Assembly (NCBI GenBank): GCA_043764895.1 | Contig: JAYUJY010000142.1 | Span: forward strand, 5,542 to 69,541 | Source: JAAFJU01 sp043764895 | Lineage (GTDB): Bacteria > Cyanobacteriota > Cyanobacteriia > Leptolyngbyales > Leptolyngbyaceae | Length of the DNA: 64,000 bases | Reading direction: 5' to 3' | Shown here: positions 26,887 to 34,206 of the stretch, one piece after another | Layout: the number at the start of each line of letters is the position of its first letter | Numbering within the stretch: position 1 is the first letter of the stretch | Program-made: the position numbers and the translations under genes | Notes under the pieces: generated by a model | Databases searched by the model: none | What the model was told of the DNA's origin: nothing | Seen by the model: the letters and a program-made list of their open reading frames with translations, nothing else

Positions 26887-27086
26887 CTAGTATCGTGCGG
26901 CGTAAATAAGCCAGGTATTCAACTCTTCCTCGTTGGGTTTGGGGCACGGCGAGCCATGCCCCTACAGATCCGGGTTCCAGAGAATGTAGGGGTTTGGCTC
27001 GCCGAACCCTAAACCCAACGAAGAAGTGATCAATGCGGCCATCATTTTGATTGTTTGCTAGGCTTATTTACGCCGCGTAGTACTAG
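26887..27086. mobile_element. Palindromic MITE-like element, copy 3 (complete, 200 bp)
   Basis: The only apparently complete copy. Terminal inverted repeats of 26 bp (22 of 26 identical) begin CTAGTA and share GCGGCGTAAATAAGCC; right end at 27061-27086. Inside is the nested palindrome TTGGGTTTGGGGCACGG... with the GCCCCTAC/GTAGGGG stem. There is no open frame, so movement would need a transposase elsewhere. CTAG at both ends with a possible TA duplication recalls IS630-type targets, but the duplication cannot be told from the repeat itself. Confidence 0.85.
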
Positions 27087-27168
27087 AGTTTTGATAGTCC
27101 ACTTCGGATTCAATTTCTGGGGTGGTTTTTAAGCGTCGATAGTTAAGAAATTCTCTATTAAGATGACT

Positions 27169-27199
27169 CAACCTATTGATATTTAATTTCAATAGGTTG
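27169..27199. promoter_or_regulatory. Perfect inverted repeat upstream of futA-like gene, putative operator
   Basis: CAACCTATTGA and its exact complement TCAATAGGTTG, separated by 9 A/T-rich bases (31 bp in all), centred about 77 bp before the binding-protein start. The A/T core and position suggest a repressor or activator operator. It does not match the Fur consensus well, and no T-run follows, so a terminator is less likely. Confidence 0.55.
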
Positions 27200-27260
27200 T
27201 AGTATAGAGTTGTAAGGGTGTTGTGAATACAGCGTTATTTTGTAGAATTGAGATTAGAAG

Positions 27261-28319
27261 ATGAACATGAAAAGACGTACGTTTCTGGCTTCCGGTGCAG
27301 CCCTAGGCACAGTGATGATTCATCAGTCCTTGACGGCTAGAAGTAGTTTCGCCCAAAGCGGTAAAGTACTTAACCTTTATTCGGCACGGCACTATGATGC
27401 GGACAATAAAGTGTATGAAGGCTTCTCGCAAAAGACTGGCATTAAGATTAACCTAGTCGAAGCACCTGCCGACAAACTGATTGAACGGGTGAAAAGTGAA
27501 GGGGCGAAGAGTCCTGCCGATATCATTATTACGGTGGATGCAGGGAATTTGTGGCGGATTCAGCAGGCTGGCCTGTTTCAGAAAGTTCCCATGACGAGTT
27601 CGTTGTATAGCAGCATTGATAAGGATTTGCGAGATCCAGATGGCCAGTGGTTTGGCTTTGCGAAACGGACTCGCGTCATTATTTACAACAAATCGCGGAT
27701 GCAATCTTCTGATATTGCCCGCTATGAAGATCTAGCAGACTCAAAATGGCGGGGTAAGCTTTCAGTCCGATCGTCCGGCAATATCTACAACCAGTCTTTA
27801 GTCGCTTCTATCATTGAAGCGTCGGATGAGGCTAAGACAGAAGCCTGGGCTAAGGGACTTGTCGCTAACCTAGCTGGGCGGAAGCCTAGCGGTAACGATA
27901 CGTCGCAGATTAAAGCAGTGGCATCAGGTGAATCGGATTTGACGATCGCAAATACTTACTACCTGAGTCGGCTAGCTAATTCTGGTAAGGGTGAAGATCG
28001 TGATATTGCCAGTAAAGTGGGCATCGTTTTCCCGAACCAAGGCGATCGGGGGACTCATGTCAACATCAGCGGTGGCGGAATTGCGAAGTATTCGCCTAAC
28101 CCAGAAGCGGCGCTTCTGTATTTAGAATATCTGGCAAGTCCGGAGGCTCAAGCAATTTTTGCGGGGAGTAACTTTGAGTATCCAGTCATTGCGGGTGTTC
28201 CGCTAAAAATGTCTCTCATTGGCTACGGCGACTTCAAAAAAGATGCTATCAATGTAAAGGTCTTTGGTGAAAGGAATGCCCAGGCAATCAAATTAATGGA
28301 TCGATCGCGTTGGACCTAA
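27261..28319 (+). CDS. futA: Fe(III) ABC transporter substrate-binding protein (FutA/FbpA type)
   Basis: A 352-residue periplasmic ferric-binding protein with a twin-arginine signal (MKRRTFLASGAA; the second Met at 27267 is an alternative start). The mature part begins LNLYSARHYDADNKVYEGFS, the standard opening of FutA/FbpA proteins including the histidine-tyrosine pair. It contains DSKWRGKLSVRSSG and an NTYYLSRLA segment with the paired tyrosines that ligate iron. The permease and ATPase that should serve it lie 2-5 kb downstream, with exbB/exbD in between. Confidence 0.9.
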   Translation: MNMKRRTFLASGAALGTVMIHQSLTARSSFAQSGKVLNLYSARHYDADNKVYEGFSQKTGIKINLVEAPADKLIERVKSEGAKSPADIIITVDAGNLWRIQQAGLFQKVPMTSSLYSSIDKDLRDPDGQWFGFAKRTRVIIYNKSRMQSSDIARYEDLADSKWRGKLSVRSSGNIYNQSLVASIIEASDEAKTEAWAKGLVANLAGRKPSGNDTSQIKAVASGESDLTIANTYYLSRLANSGKGEDRDIASKVGIVFPNQGDRGTHVNISGGGIAKYSPNPEAALLYLEYLASPEAQAIFAGSNFEYPVIAGVPLKMSLIGYGDFKKDAINVKVFGERNAQAIKLMDRSRWT

Positions 28320-28342
28320 GTAGTTCCTAGGAATAAAATGAC

Positions 28343-28416
28343 CGGAGGCTCCAAACCCCCGATTCTGGGACTTCGGAATGTATTGTTTTCCCGGAATTAG
28401 GAACAAAGAGCCTCCG
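28343..28416. repeat. Imperfect hairpin between futA-like and exbB genes
   Basis: Perfect 9-bp outer arms CGGAGGCTC (28343-28351) and GAGCCTCCG (28408-28416) enclose a decayed version of the AACCCCC(A/G)ATTCTGGG palindrome seen at 16752. It could reduce read-through from futA into exbB. No T-tract follows, so it is not a classical terminator. Confidence 0.55.
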
Positions 28417-28461
28417 ATAGATTCATTGTTAGGAACACCCTCAAACCTCTAGGCAAACCTC

Positions 28462-29286
28462 ATGGGAACTGTTTTTGAATTTCTGGCAAAGGGTGGGCCG
28501 CTTATGGTTCCCATTGCCGGACTGTCAGTAATGACAATGGCTTGTGCCTTTGAGCGCACTTGGTTTTGGTGGCACAGTTTGCGGGGAGAGAGGCGTCTGG
28601 TTCGGCAAATTTTGGATGCGGCATTGGTGGATCTGGGCACGGCGCGATCGCTCGCTGAAAGTGCCCAGGATGTCCCGATCGGACGCTTTTTACTTGCGCC
28701 GCTTAAGATCAATTTCCCGACGCCCGAAACCTTTCGGTTAGCCCTTGAAGCAGCGGGCGATCGGGAATTTGTGCAGATGCGAAAGGGGGACAAACTCCTC
28801 GAATCGGTCGCTGGAATTGCTCCGCTTCTGGGACTTTTGGGCACCGTTACAGGACTGATTGTGACGTTTTTTAGTCTCAAAATTGGTGGTGGCGGGTCGG
28901 GCGCGGATACGTCAAAAGCGGCTATGGGGATTGCAGAAGCACTTATTACAACGGCAGGGGGAATGATAGTAGCCGTGATCGCGCTAGCAATATTTCGCGT
29001 GTGCATCTCATTAGCGGCTGGGCAAATGGATTACTTTTCAGATGTTGGCAATGAACTAGAGTTGATTTATCGTCAACACTGGTACGAACCGAATCTGTCG
29101 AAAGGCGATCGGGCTGAACTGACGGATGAGCGATTAGTGAGCCGATTAGTTGAGGTGTTGCAACAGTTAATACCCAGTCCAATACACACTCCAACACCCA
29201 GTCCAATACCCAGTGAACCCGTTAGTCAGTGTGACCCGCCCTATTCCCATAATTCCCTTGTGAATGGAGCACTAGAGTTACTATGA
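28462..29286 (+). CDS. exbB: ExbB/MotA/TolQ-family proton channel subunit
   Basis: A 274-residue inner-membrane protein. Three hydrophobic helices occur at about residues 14-34, 109-134 and 150-182. The family signature spans the second and third (LESVAGIAPLLGLLGTVTGL, then GIAEALITTAGGMIVAVIAL). It forms a pentameric channel with ExbD that uses the proton gradient to energise TonB-type proteins. The stop overlaps the exbD start by 4 bp (ATGA), so translation is coupled. The tail is proline-rich (residues about 236-260). The location in the iron island supports ExbB rather than TolQ. Confidence 0.9.
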   Translation: MGTVFEFLAKGGPLMVPIAGLSVMTMACAFERTWFWWHSLRGERRLVRQILDAALVDLGTARSLAESAQDVPIGRFLLAPLKINFPTPETFRLALEAAGDREFVQMRKGDKLLESVAGIAPLLGLLGTVTGLIVTFFSLKIGGGGSGADTSKAAMGIAEALITTAGGMIVAVIALAIFRVCISLAAGQMDYFSDVGNELELIYRQHWYEPNLSKGDRAELTDERLVSRLVEVLQQLIPSPIHTPTPSPIPSEPVSQCDPPYSHNSLVNGALELL

Positions 29287-29696
29287 AATTTCGTGGACAG
29301 CATCAAGGTTCTCGGATGCCAGAACTTAATCTGGTTCCGCTGATGGACGTGATTATGACGATTTTGATTTACTTCATTATTGTGTCGATGACGCTAACTA
29401 ATTTTCAAGCCGTTAATGTGAAGTTGCCTGGTGTCGGCGGACCAGCACCCAACAGTTCTGCCGTCCCAACCGACCCGTTAGTCGTGGGTCTCAATTTACA
29501 GGGACAAATTCTAGTGAATAACGCCGTTGTTTCTCAAGACGGTCTTGCATCTGCGGTGACGCAATATCTTAGCGAAAAACCCCAGGGAGTTGTGATTTTA
29601 AAAGCCGATCGAGCAGTGCCCTACGAAGGCGTAGTGACATTGTTAAGTTCATTGCAGCGACTAGGCGGCGATCGGGTTTCGTTGGCGGTTGAGTAG
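29283..29696 (+). CDS. exbD: ExbD-family proton channel subunit
   Basis: A 137-residue ExbD/TolR protein. A short cytoplasmic start is followed by one membrane helix bearing the essential aspartate (LNLVPLMDVIMTILIYF, Asp near residue 21), then a periplasmic domain of normal size ending SLQRLGGDRVSLAVE. It overlaps exbB by 4 bp. A MITE-like element begins 4 bp after its stop codon. Confidence 0.92.
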   Translation: MKFRGQHQGSRMPELNLVPLMDVIMTILIYFIIVSMTLTNFQAVNVKLPGVGGPAPNSSAVPTDPLVVGLNLQGQILVNNAVVSQDGLASAVTQYLSEKPQGVVILKADRAVPYEGVVTLLSSLQRLGGDRVSLAVE

Positions 29697-29700
29697 GGAG

Positions 29701-29870
29701 CTAGTACTCTGCGGCGTAAATAAGCCAGGTATTGAAAACTTCTTCGTTAGGTTTGGGGCACGGCGTGCCATGCCCCTACAGATCCGAGTTTTAGAGAATG
29801 TAGGGGTTTGGCTCGCCGAACCCTAAACCCAACGAAGAAGCAATCAATGCAGACATCATTTTGATTGTTC
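29701..29870. repeat. Palindromic MITE-like element, copy 4 (right end lost)
   Basis: The left terminal repeat is well preserved (CTAGTACTCTGCGGCGTAAA), and the internal palindrome with the GCCCCTAC/GTAGGGG stem is intact. Matching continues to ATTTTGATTGTTCGC (about 29870). The right terminal repeat is absent; sequence runs straight into a broken minus-strand gene. Confidence 0.85.
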
Positions 29871-29903
29871 GCAATACTGGAAGCCCAACGACACTTCCCT
29901 GAA

Positions 29904-30196
29904 TCACGATACTGTTCTCGTTAATGTTCCACCCACGCTATAGACCGCATTAAAGCCGATTCGTTCTGCCCACATTTCGGCTAAAGGATGTCTATTCTTT
30001 AGATTTTCGCTAATTTTTAGCAAATCATCGCCGATCTCATAATCACCACTTTCGACATCGTTCACGTAGTGTTGCTTTAGCAAATCGCAATAATTTTGCC
30101 AATATTATCTACGGACTCTAGCTGAGTCTGAAGCTTGTGATAAAGAGCTTTGCCAAGCCGAACGACCTCTTCGCTGCTGTAAGTGACTTGAGACAT
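29904..30196 (-). pseudogene. Small hypothetical gene broken by a one-base frameshift
   Basis: From the ATG at 30196 the frame reads MSQVTYSSEEVVRLGKALYH and on for 39 codons to a stop. A one-base shift at about 30080 joins it to DLLKQHYVNDVESGDYEIGD, continuing to a stop at 29904-29906. Joined, it gives a small acidic helical protein of about 97 residues. The total of 293 bp is one base short of an even frame. Either a recent frameshift or a sequencing error is possible. Function unknown; the MITE copy at 29701 ends about 34 bp beyond its 3' end. Confidence 0.65.
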
Positions 30197-30250
30197 CAAA
30201 GGCAACCTCGCAAGGATCTGTATATCTATATTAATTCTACCTCAAGGTCT

Positions 30251-31966
30251 CTACGTCCGATCGCCCTTCACCATTTGCCAACTCAATAACACAACGGGTA
30301 ACAATCCAACCCCGATGATCGCTAATGCTGGAGCTGCCGCTTCAGCTAATCGCTCATCAGACGCTAGGTTATAAACCCGAATCGCTAAAGTATCAAAATT
30401 AAAAGGTCGCACAATTAACGTGGTAGGCAGTTCTTTCATCACATCAACAAACACTAAAATCAATCCTGTAACGAGTCCACTTCGCATCAGAGGAAGATGA
30501 ATTTTTTGTAGGGTCCGAGCGGTACCACAACCGAGGCTCCGAGCGGCATCATCTAGACTGGGCTTAATCCGATCGAGACTCGTTTCCACCGCCCCAAATC
30601 CCACCGCCAAAAACCGCACCAAATAGGCGAAGACCAACGCCGCGATTGTTCCACTTAAAAGCAATCCGGTCGAAACATTAAAGGTCGATCGGCTCCAGGC
30701 ATCCACCACATTATCAAACTGTCCCAACGGCACCAGAATACCCACCGCAATCACCGCGCCTGGAATGGCATAGCCGAGCGTCGCTAATTGGGTTAACCAA
30801 CGATTGGCCGGACGCAGGCGTTGAGCGTAGGCGAGAAAGATAGAAATAAGAATCGCGATCGCCGCCGTCAATGCAGCAAGCAGAAAACTATGATAAGCAA
30901 ATTCCCAAAAGCGATCGTTGGGCGTTGATACAATGGCGCTGCTAGCCGTTGGGAAATCAGAATCACCCCGAGAATCGCCTGGGGTCGCATTACTGCCAAT
31001 GCCCATCAATTGGAGAAGCATTCCCACGGGCAGCAGAAAGCCCAGGAGAATAGGCACACTACAAACAACAATGGCGCTGAGACTGCGCACACCAGAGAGC
31101 ACATACCGCGACATCGATCGACCTTGACCTGCGTTCTGGTAGTAGCGCTGTTGTTGCCGCGACACGCGTTCTAGCGCAATCAATCCAAAAATAAACACTA
31201 ACAGCAATACGGCCAACTGCGAGGCTGCGAGGCGCTCACCCATGCCAAACCACGTTCGATAAATGCCCGTTGTAAACGTGGGAACTGAGAAAAACTCGAC
31301 AGTACCAAAGTCATTCAGCGTCTCCATCAAGGCGAGAGACAACCCGGCTACCACCGCAGGACGAGCGAGCGGCAACGCAACGCGCCAGAAACTTTGCCAA
31401 GGACTACAGCCTAGATTTTGGCTGGCTTCGAGCAAGCGACTAGATTGGGTCAAAAAGGCCGATCGCGCCAGTAAATAAACGTAGGGATACAGCACCAACG
31501 TCAGCATCACAATCGCCCCGCCGATCGATCGCACATTTGGAAACCAATAGTCCTGTGCGCTCTGCCACCCAAAGCCTTTGCGCAAAAGCGTTTGAATGGG
31601 TCCAGAATAGTCGAGTAAATCAGTATAGGTGTATGCCAAAATGTACGCTGGCGCAGCCAAGGGCAACAATAATAAGGATTCAAATAATCGTCGGCCTGGA
31701 AACGAACACAGCGTCACAACCCAAGCCGTACTCACGCCAATAGCAGTCGTCCCGATACCCACACCCAGCATCAATCCTAAGGAATTGCCGATATAAGTGC
31801 CTAAAACCGTATTGGCCAAATGCTGCCAAATCGATCGCGCATCCACGAAAACGCTGCTCAACACAACCCAGATGGGCAATGACAATAGAACTGAAATGAT
31901 TAGAGTGCTCACCGTCCAGCTATCCCACCGGAGCGATCGCATTGAAAAGGGATTAGATACTCGCAT
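30251..31966 (-). CDS. futB: Fe(III) ABC transporter permease (FutB/FbpB type, fused two-domain)
   Basis: A 571-residue integral membrane protein made of two permease modules of about 250 residues with roughly twelve helices. EAA-type loops are recognisable in both halves (EASQNLGCSPWQSFWRVALP near 182; DAARSLGCGTARTLQKIHLP near 479). This double-length layout is typical of FbpB/FutB/ThiP permeases. It is transcribed away from the ATPase gene at 32092, with about 125 bp of shared upstream sequence. It should work with the futA-like protein at 27261. Iron rather than thiamine is favoured by context. Confidence 0.88.
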   Translation of the reverse strand: MRVSNPFSMRSLRWDSWTVSTLIISVLLSLPIWVVLSSVFVDARSIWQHLANTVLGTYIGNSLGLMLGVGIGTTAIGVSTAWVVTLCSFPGRRLFESLLLLPLAAPAYILAYTYTDLLDYSGPIQTLLRKGFGWQSAQDYWFPNVRSIGGAIVMLTLVLYPYVYLLARSAFLTQSSRLLEASQNLGCSPWQSFWRVALPLARPAVVAGLSLALMETLNDFGTVEFFSVPTFTTGIYRTWFGMGERLAASQLAVLLLVFIFGLIALERVSRQQQRYYQNAGQGRSMSRYVLSGVRSLSAIVVCSVPILLGFLLPVGMLLQLMGIGSNATPGDSRGDSDFPTASSAIVSTPNDRFWEFAYHSFLLAALTAAIAILISIFLAYAQRLRPANRWLTQLATLGYAIPGAVIAVGILVPLGQFDNVVDAWSRSTFNVSTGLLLSGTIAALVFAYLVRFLAVGFGAVETSLDRIKPSLDDAARSLGCGTARTLQKIHLPLMRSGLVTGLILVFVDVMKELPTTLIVRPFNFDTLAIRVYNLASDERLAEAAAPALAIIGVGLLPVVLLSWQMVKGDRT

Positions 31967-32091
31967 TGAGAAAATTGCTGACCACAGCAGAATGAAAAGC
32001 CTAATAATTACCTTACTATGGAGAGAATGCTATTGACTGTTATCTTCAACAAATATCTAACCTAAATAGCTAACCCAAATCCTTAAACAAA

Positions 32092-33189
32092 ATGTCTAAC
32101 TCTGCCATCCTGCGTCTCGATCGTGTTTCCCAGCAATTTCCCAAGGCTCAGAACCCCGCCGTCAATCAGGTTTCACTGACGCTTAAGCGAGGCGAACTGT
32201 TGGGGCTTCTCGGCTCATCAGGCTGTGGAAAAACGACGCTACTCCGACTGATTGCAGGATTCGACAAGCCTCAGTCTGGAACAATAGAGCTAGCGGGGAA
32301 CCTTGTGGCAGGTGACGGGGCTTGGCAACCGCCTGAAGCGCGAGATGTGGGCGTGGTGTTCCAAGACTATGCTCTATTTCCGCATTTAACAGTGGCGAAC
32401 AATGTGGCCTTTGGGTTGCAACAATCGCGCCGAAAAAAATTTGCACCCCGCCAAATTCAGGACTTGACGAACAATGCGATCGCTCTGGTCGGGTTGAACG
32501 GCCTAGAGTCTCGCTATCCCCATGAACTCTCTGGCGGTCAGCAGCAGCGGGTGGCCTTAGCGCGGGCGTTGGCTCCTCAACCGTCATTGGTGTTGTTGGA
32601 TGAGCCGTTAAGTAATTTGGACGTGCAGGTTCGACTGCGATTACGGCAAGAAATTCGCGATATTTTAAAGACGAGTCAGACCACAGCCATTTTTGTGACC
32701 CACGATCAAGAAGAAGCCCTGTCAATGTGTGATTTTGTCGCGGTCATGGCTCAGGGCAATTTGGAACAACTCGACACCCCCGAAGCCCTTTACCATCACC
32801 CAAAATCCAGGTTTGTGGCTGAATTTGTGACCCAAGCTAATTTCTTACCTGCGCATTGGGATAAAGACGGTTGGCAAACTGAAATCGGGTGGTTTAAAGG
32901 CGATTTGTCAGGAACAAGGCTTCGCCAACGTATTTCACAAATGTCTACCTCAAACGATCGCGCGGACCTTATGATTCGTCAAGAATCCTTGCAGTTAGTG
33001 ACAGATAACACGAGTCAAATTGTGATTCGCGATCGGCAGTTTTTGGGCCGCGAATATCGGTACTGGTTAGTGACACCGAGTGGTCAGGCTATTTACGCTC
33101 GAACACCCATCACGATCGATCTGGCAACAGGAACGGCGGTTAGCCTTTTGGTTGCCGATGATGATGTTCGGGTGTTTTCGATCGGGTAG
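32092..33189 (+). CDS. futC: Fe(III) ABC transporter ATPase (FutC/FbpC type)
   Basis: A 365-residue ATPase. Walker A is GSSGCGKTT near residue 42, signature LSGGQQQRVALARAL near 148, Walker B LVLLDEPLSNLD near 170, and switch VTHDQEEAL near 202. A C-terminal OB-like regulatory domain of about 130 residues follows, as in FbpC/PotA/CysA proteins. It is divergent from the permease at 30251 and probably pairs with it and the futA-like binder. It ends 16 bp before the convergent TonB-like gene. Confidence 0.9.
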   Translation: MSNSAILRLDRVSQQFPKAQNPAVNQVSLTLKRGELLGLLGSSGCGKTTLLRLIAGFDKPQSGTIELAGNLVAGDGAWQPPEARDVGVVFQDYALFPHLTVANNVAFGLQQSRRKKFAPRQIQDLTNNAIALVGLNGLESRYPHELSGGQQQRVALARALAPQPSLVLLDEPLSNLDVQVRLRLRQEIRDILKTSQTTAIFVTHDQEEALSMCDFVAVMAQGNLEQLDTPEALYHHPKSRFVAEFVTQANFLPAHWDKDGWQTEIGWFKGDLSGTRLRQRISQMSTSNDRADLMIRQESLQLVTDNTSQIVIRDRQFLGREYRYWLVTPSGQAIYARTPITIDLATGTAVSLLVADDDVRVFSIG

Positions 33190-33205
33190 ATGGCCTTAAT
33201 ATCTT

Positions 33206-33895
33206 TTATAACCCTACTTCTGTTCGTGCCTTGTCATAATCCATCTCTAGTACAGATAAGCGTCTACCTCTAGCTTCTCCGTTATAACCAACAATATGTA
33301 AATATTGTGTAGGTTTACCTTTCTTAGTCACCTTAGATATTAGAAAGTCCTTGTCAGTTCCTAATTCCACCTCGTCAAATACGTAACCCTGTGGAATTAG
33401 AAGTTCTTTGAATTCTTTTAACCTCAATTCACTTTGTCGTCCGGTTTGACTAGGAAAAGCAGAGCAGTCTTCAATCCCGGCACATGCAGTCGTTCCTGCT
33501 AATTGAAAATTATCTGGTGTTATTGCTGTTGCTGCTGCTGGATTCGTTGGCGGAGTTACGGGTTGAGTCGTTGTTGGTTGGGGCGCAGTGGTCGTTTGAG
33601 TTTGAGATGCGGGTTGTTGAGCGGGGTTAGAAACGATCGGCTGAGCAACTGTTGAATTTGTAATGGGTGCAGGAGGGACGATCGCGCTAGAAGGTGAGGG
33701 CGATGGCTTGGGCTTGGGCAAAATAGAAACCTTCGAGGGCGGAAGTTTTTGCATCTTTACGGGAGCGCTCTTCGGCTTTTCCTGGACGGGTTCCTCTAAA
33801 GCGATCGGAACGGCTAGAACCAACCCATGAATGCCTAAGGCGATCGGCATCAATGCCCAAATTGGAATGTTTTTGGTCTTGCTAAGAATGTTCAT
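33206..33895 (-). CDS. TonB-like protein with non-standard C-terminus
   Basis: A protein of 229 residues from the ATG at 33895; the frame runs to a TTG at 33907. It has TonB architecture: a short cytoplasmic start, one helix (ALMPIALGIHGLVLAVPIAL), and a long proline/lysine/threonine-rich periplasm-spanning stretch (residues about 35-125). A C-terminal domain of about 95 residues follows (LKEFKELLIPQGYVFDEVEL, then a TQYLHIVGYNGEARGRR segment). The usual TonB C-terminal YP-x-motif is not seen. With exbB/exbD 4 kb away it is a plausible energy-transducing partner, though no TonB-dependent receptor is in the window. Confidence 0.68.
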   Translation of the reverse strand: MNILSKTKNIPIWALMPIALGIHGLVLAVPIALEEPVQEKPKSAPVKMQKLPPSKVSILPKPKPSPSPSSAIVPPAPITNSTVAQPIVSNPAQQPASQTQTTTAPQPTTTQPVTPPTNPAAATAITPDNFQLAGTTACAGIEDCSAFPSQTGRQSELRLKEFKELLIPQGYVFDEVELGTDKDFLISKVTKKGKPTQYLHIVGYNGEARGRRLSVLEMDYDKARTEVGL

Positions 33896-34206
33896 GGGTG
33901 ATTTCAACGGGTTAATTTAAATAATGCTCGTCTTTATAACTCAGCCTAAATTTGGAACTATCGATACGCACAACCCAATTTTTAAGCAAAATCAACTGAT
34001 GAGAAGAACTATCATTAAGGAGTTTAGCATAAAGCTTAATGAAAATAACTATCAAAACGATCGCATTTTTGAAGCCGGACGTTTTTGAACTTAGATCTCA
34101 ACTCGGAACGCGACCGATCGTCCCACGGGCATATTCCCAAGAGATATTTTAGATTTTATTTCTCTGTGATAGTGGATACTAAAGCCAGCGTGATCTAAAA
34201 TTCCCC

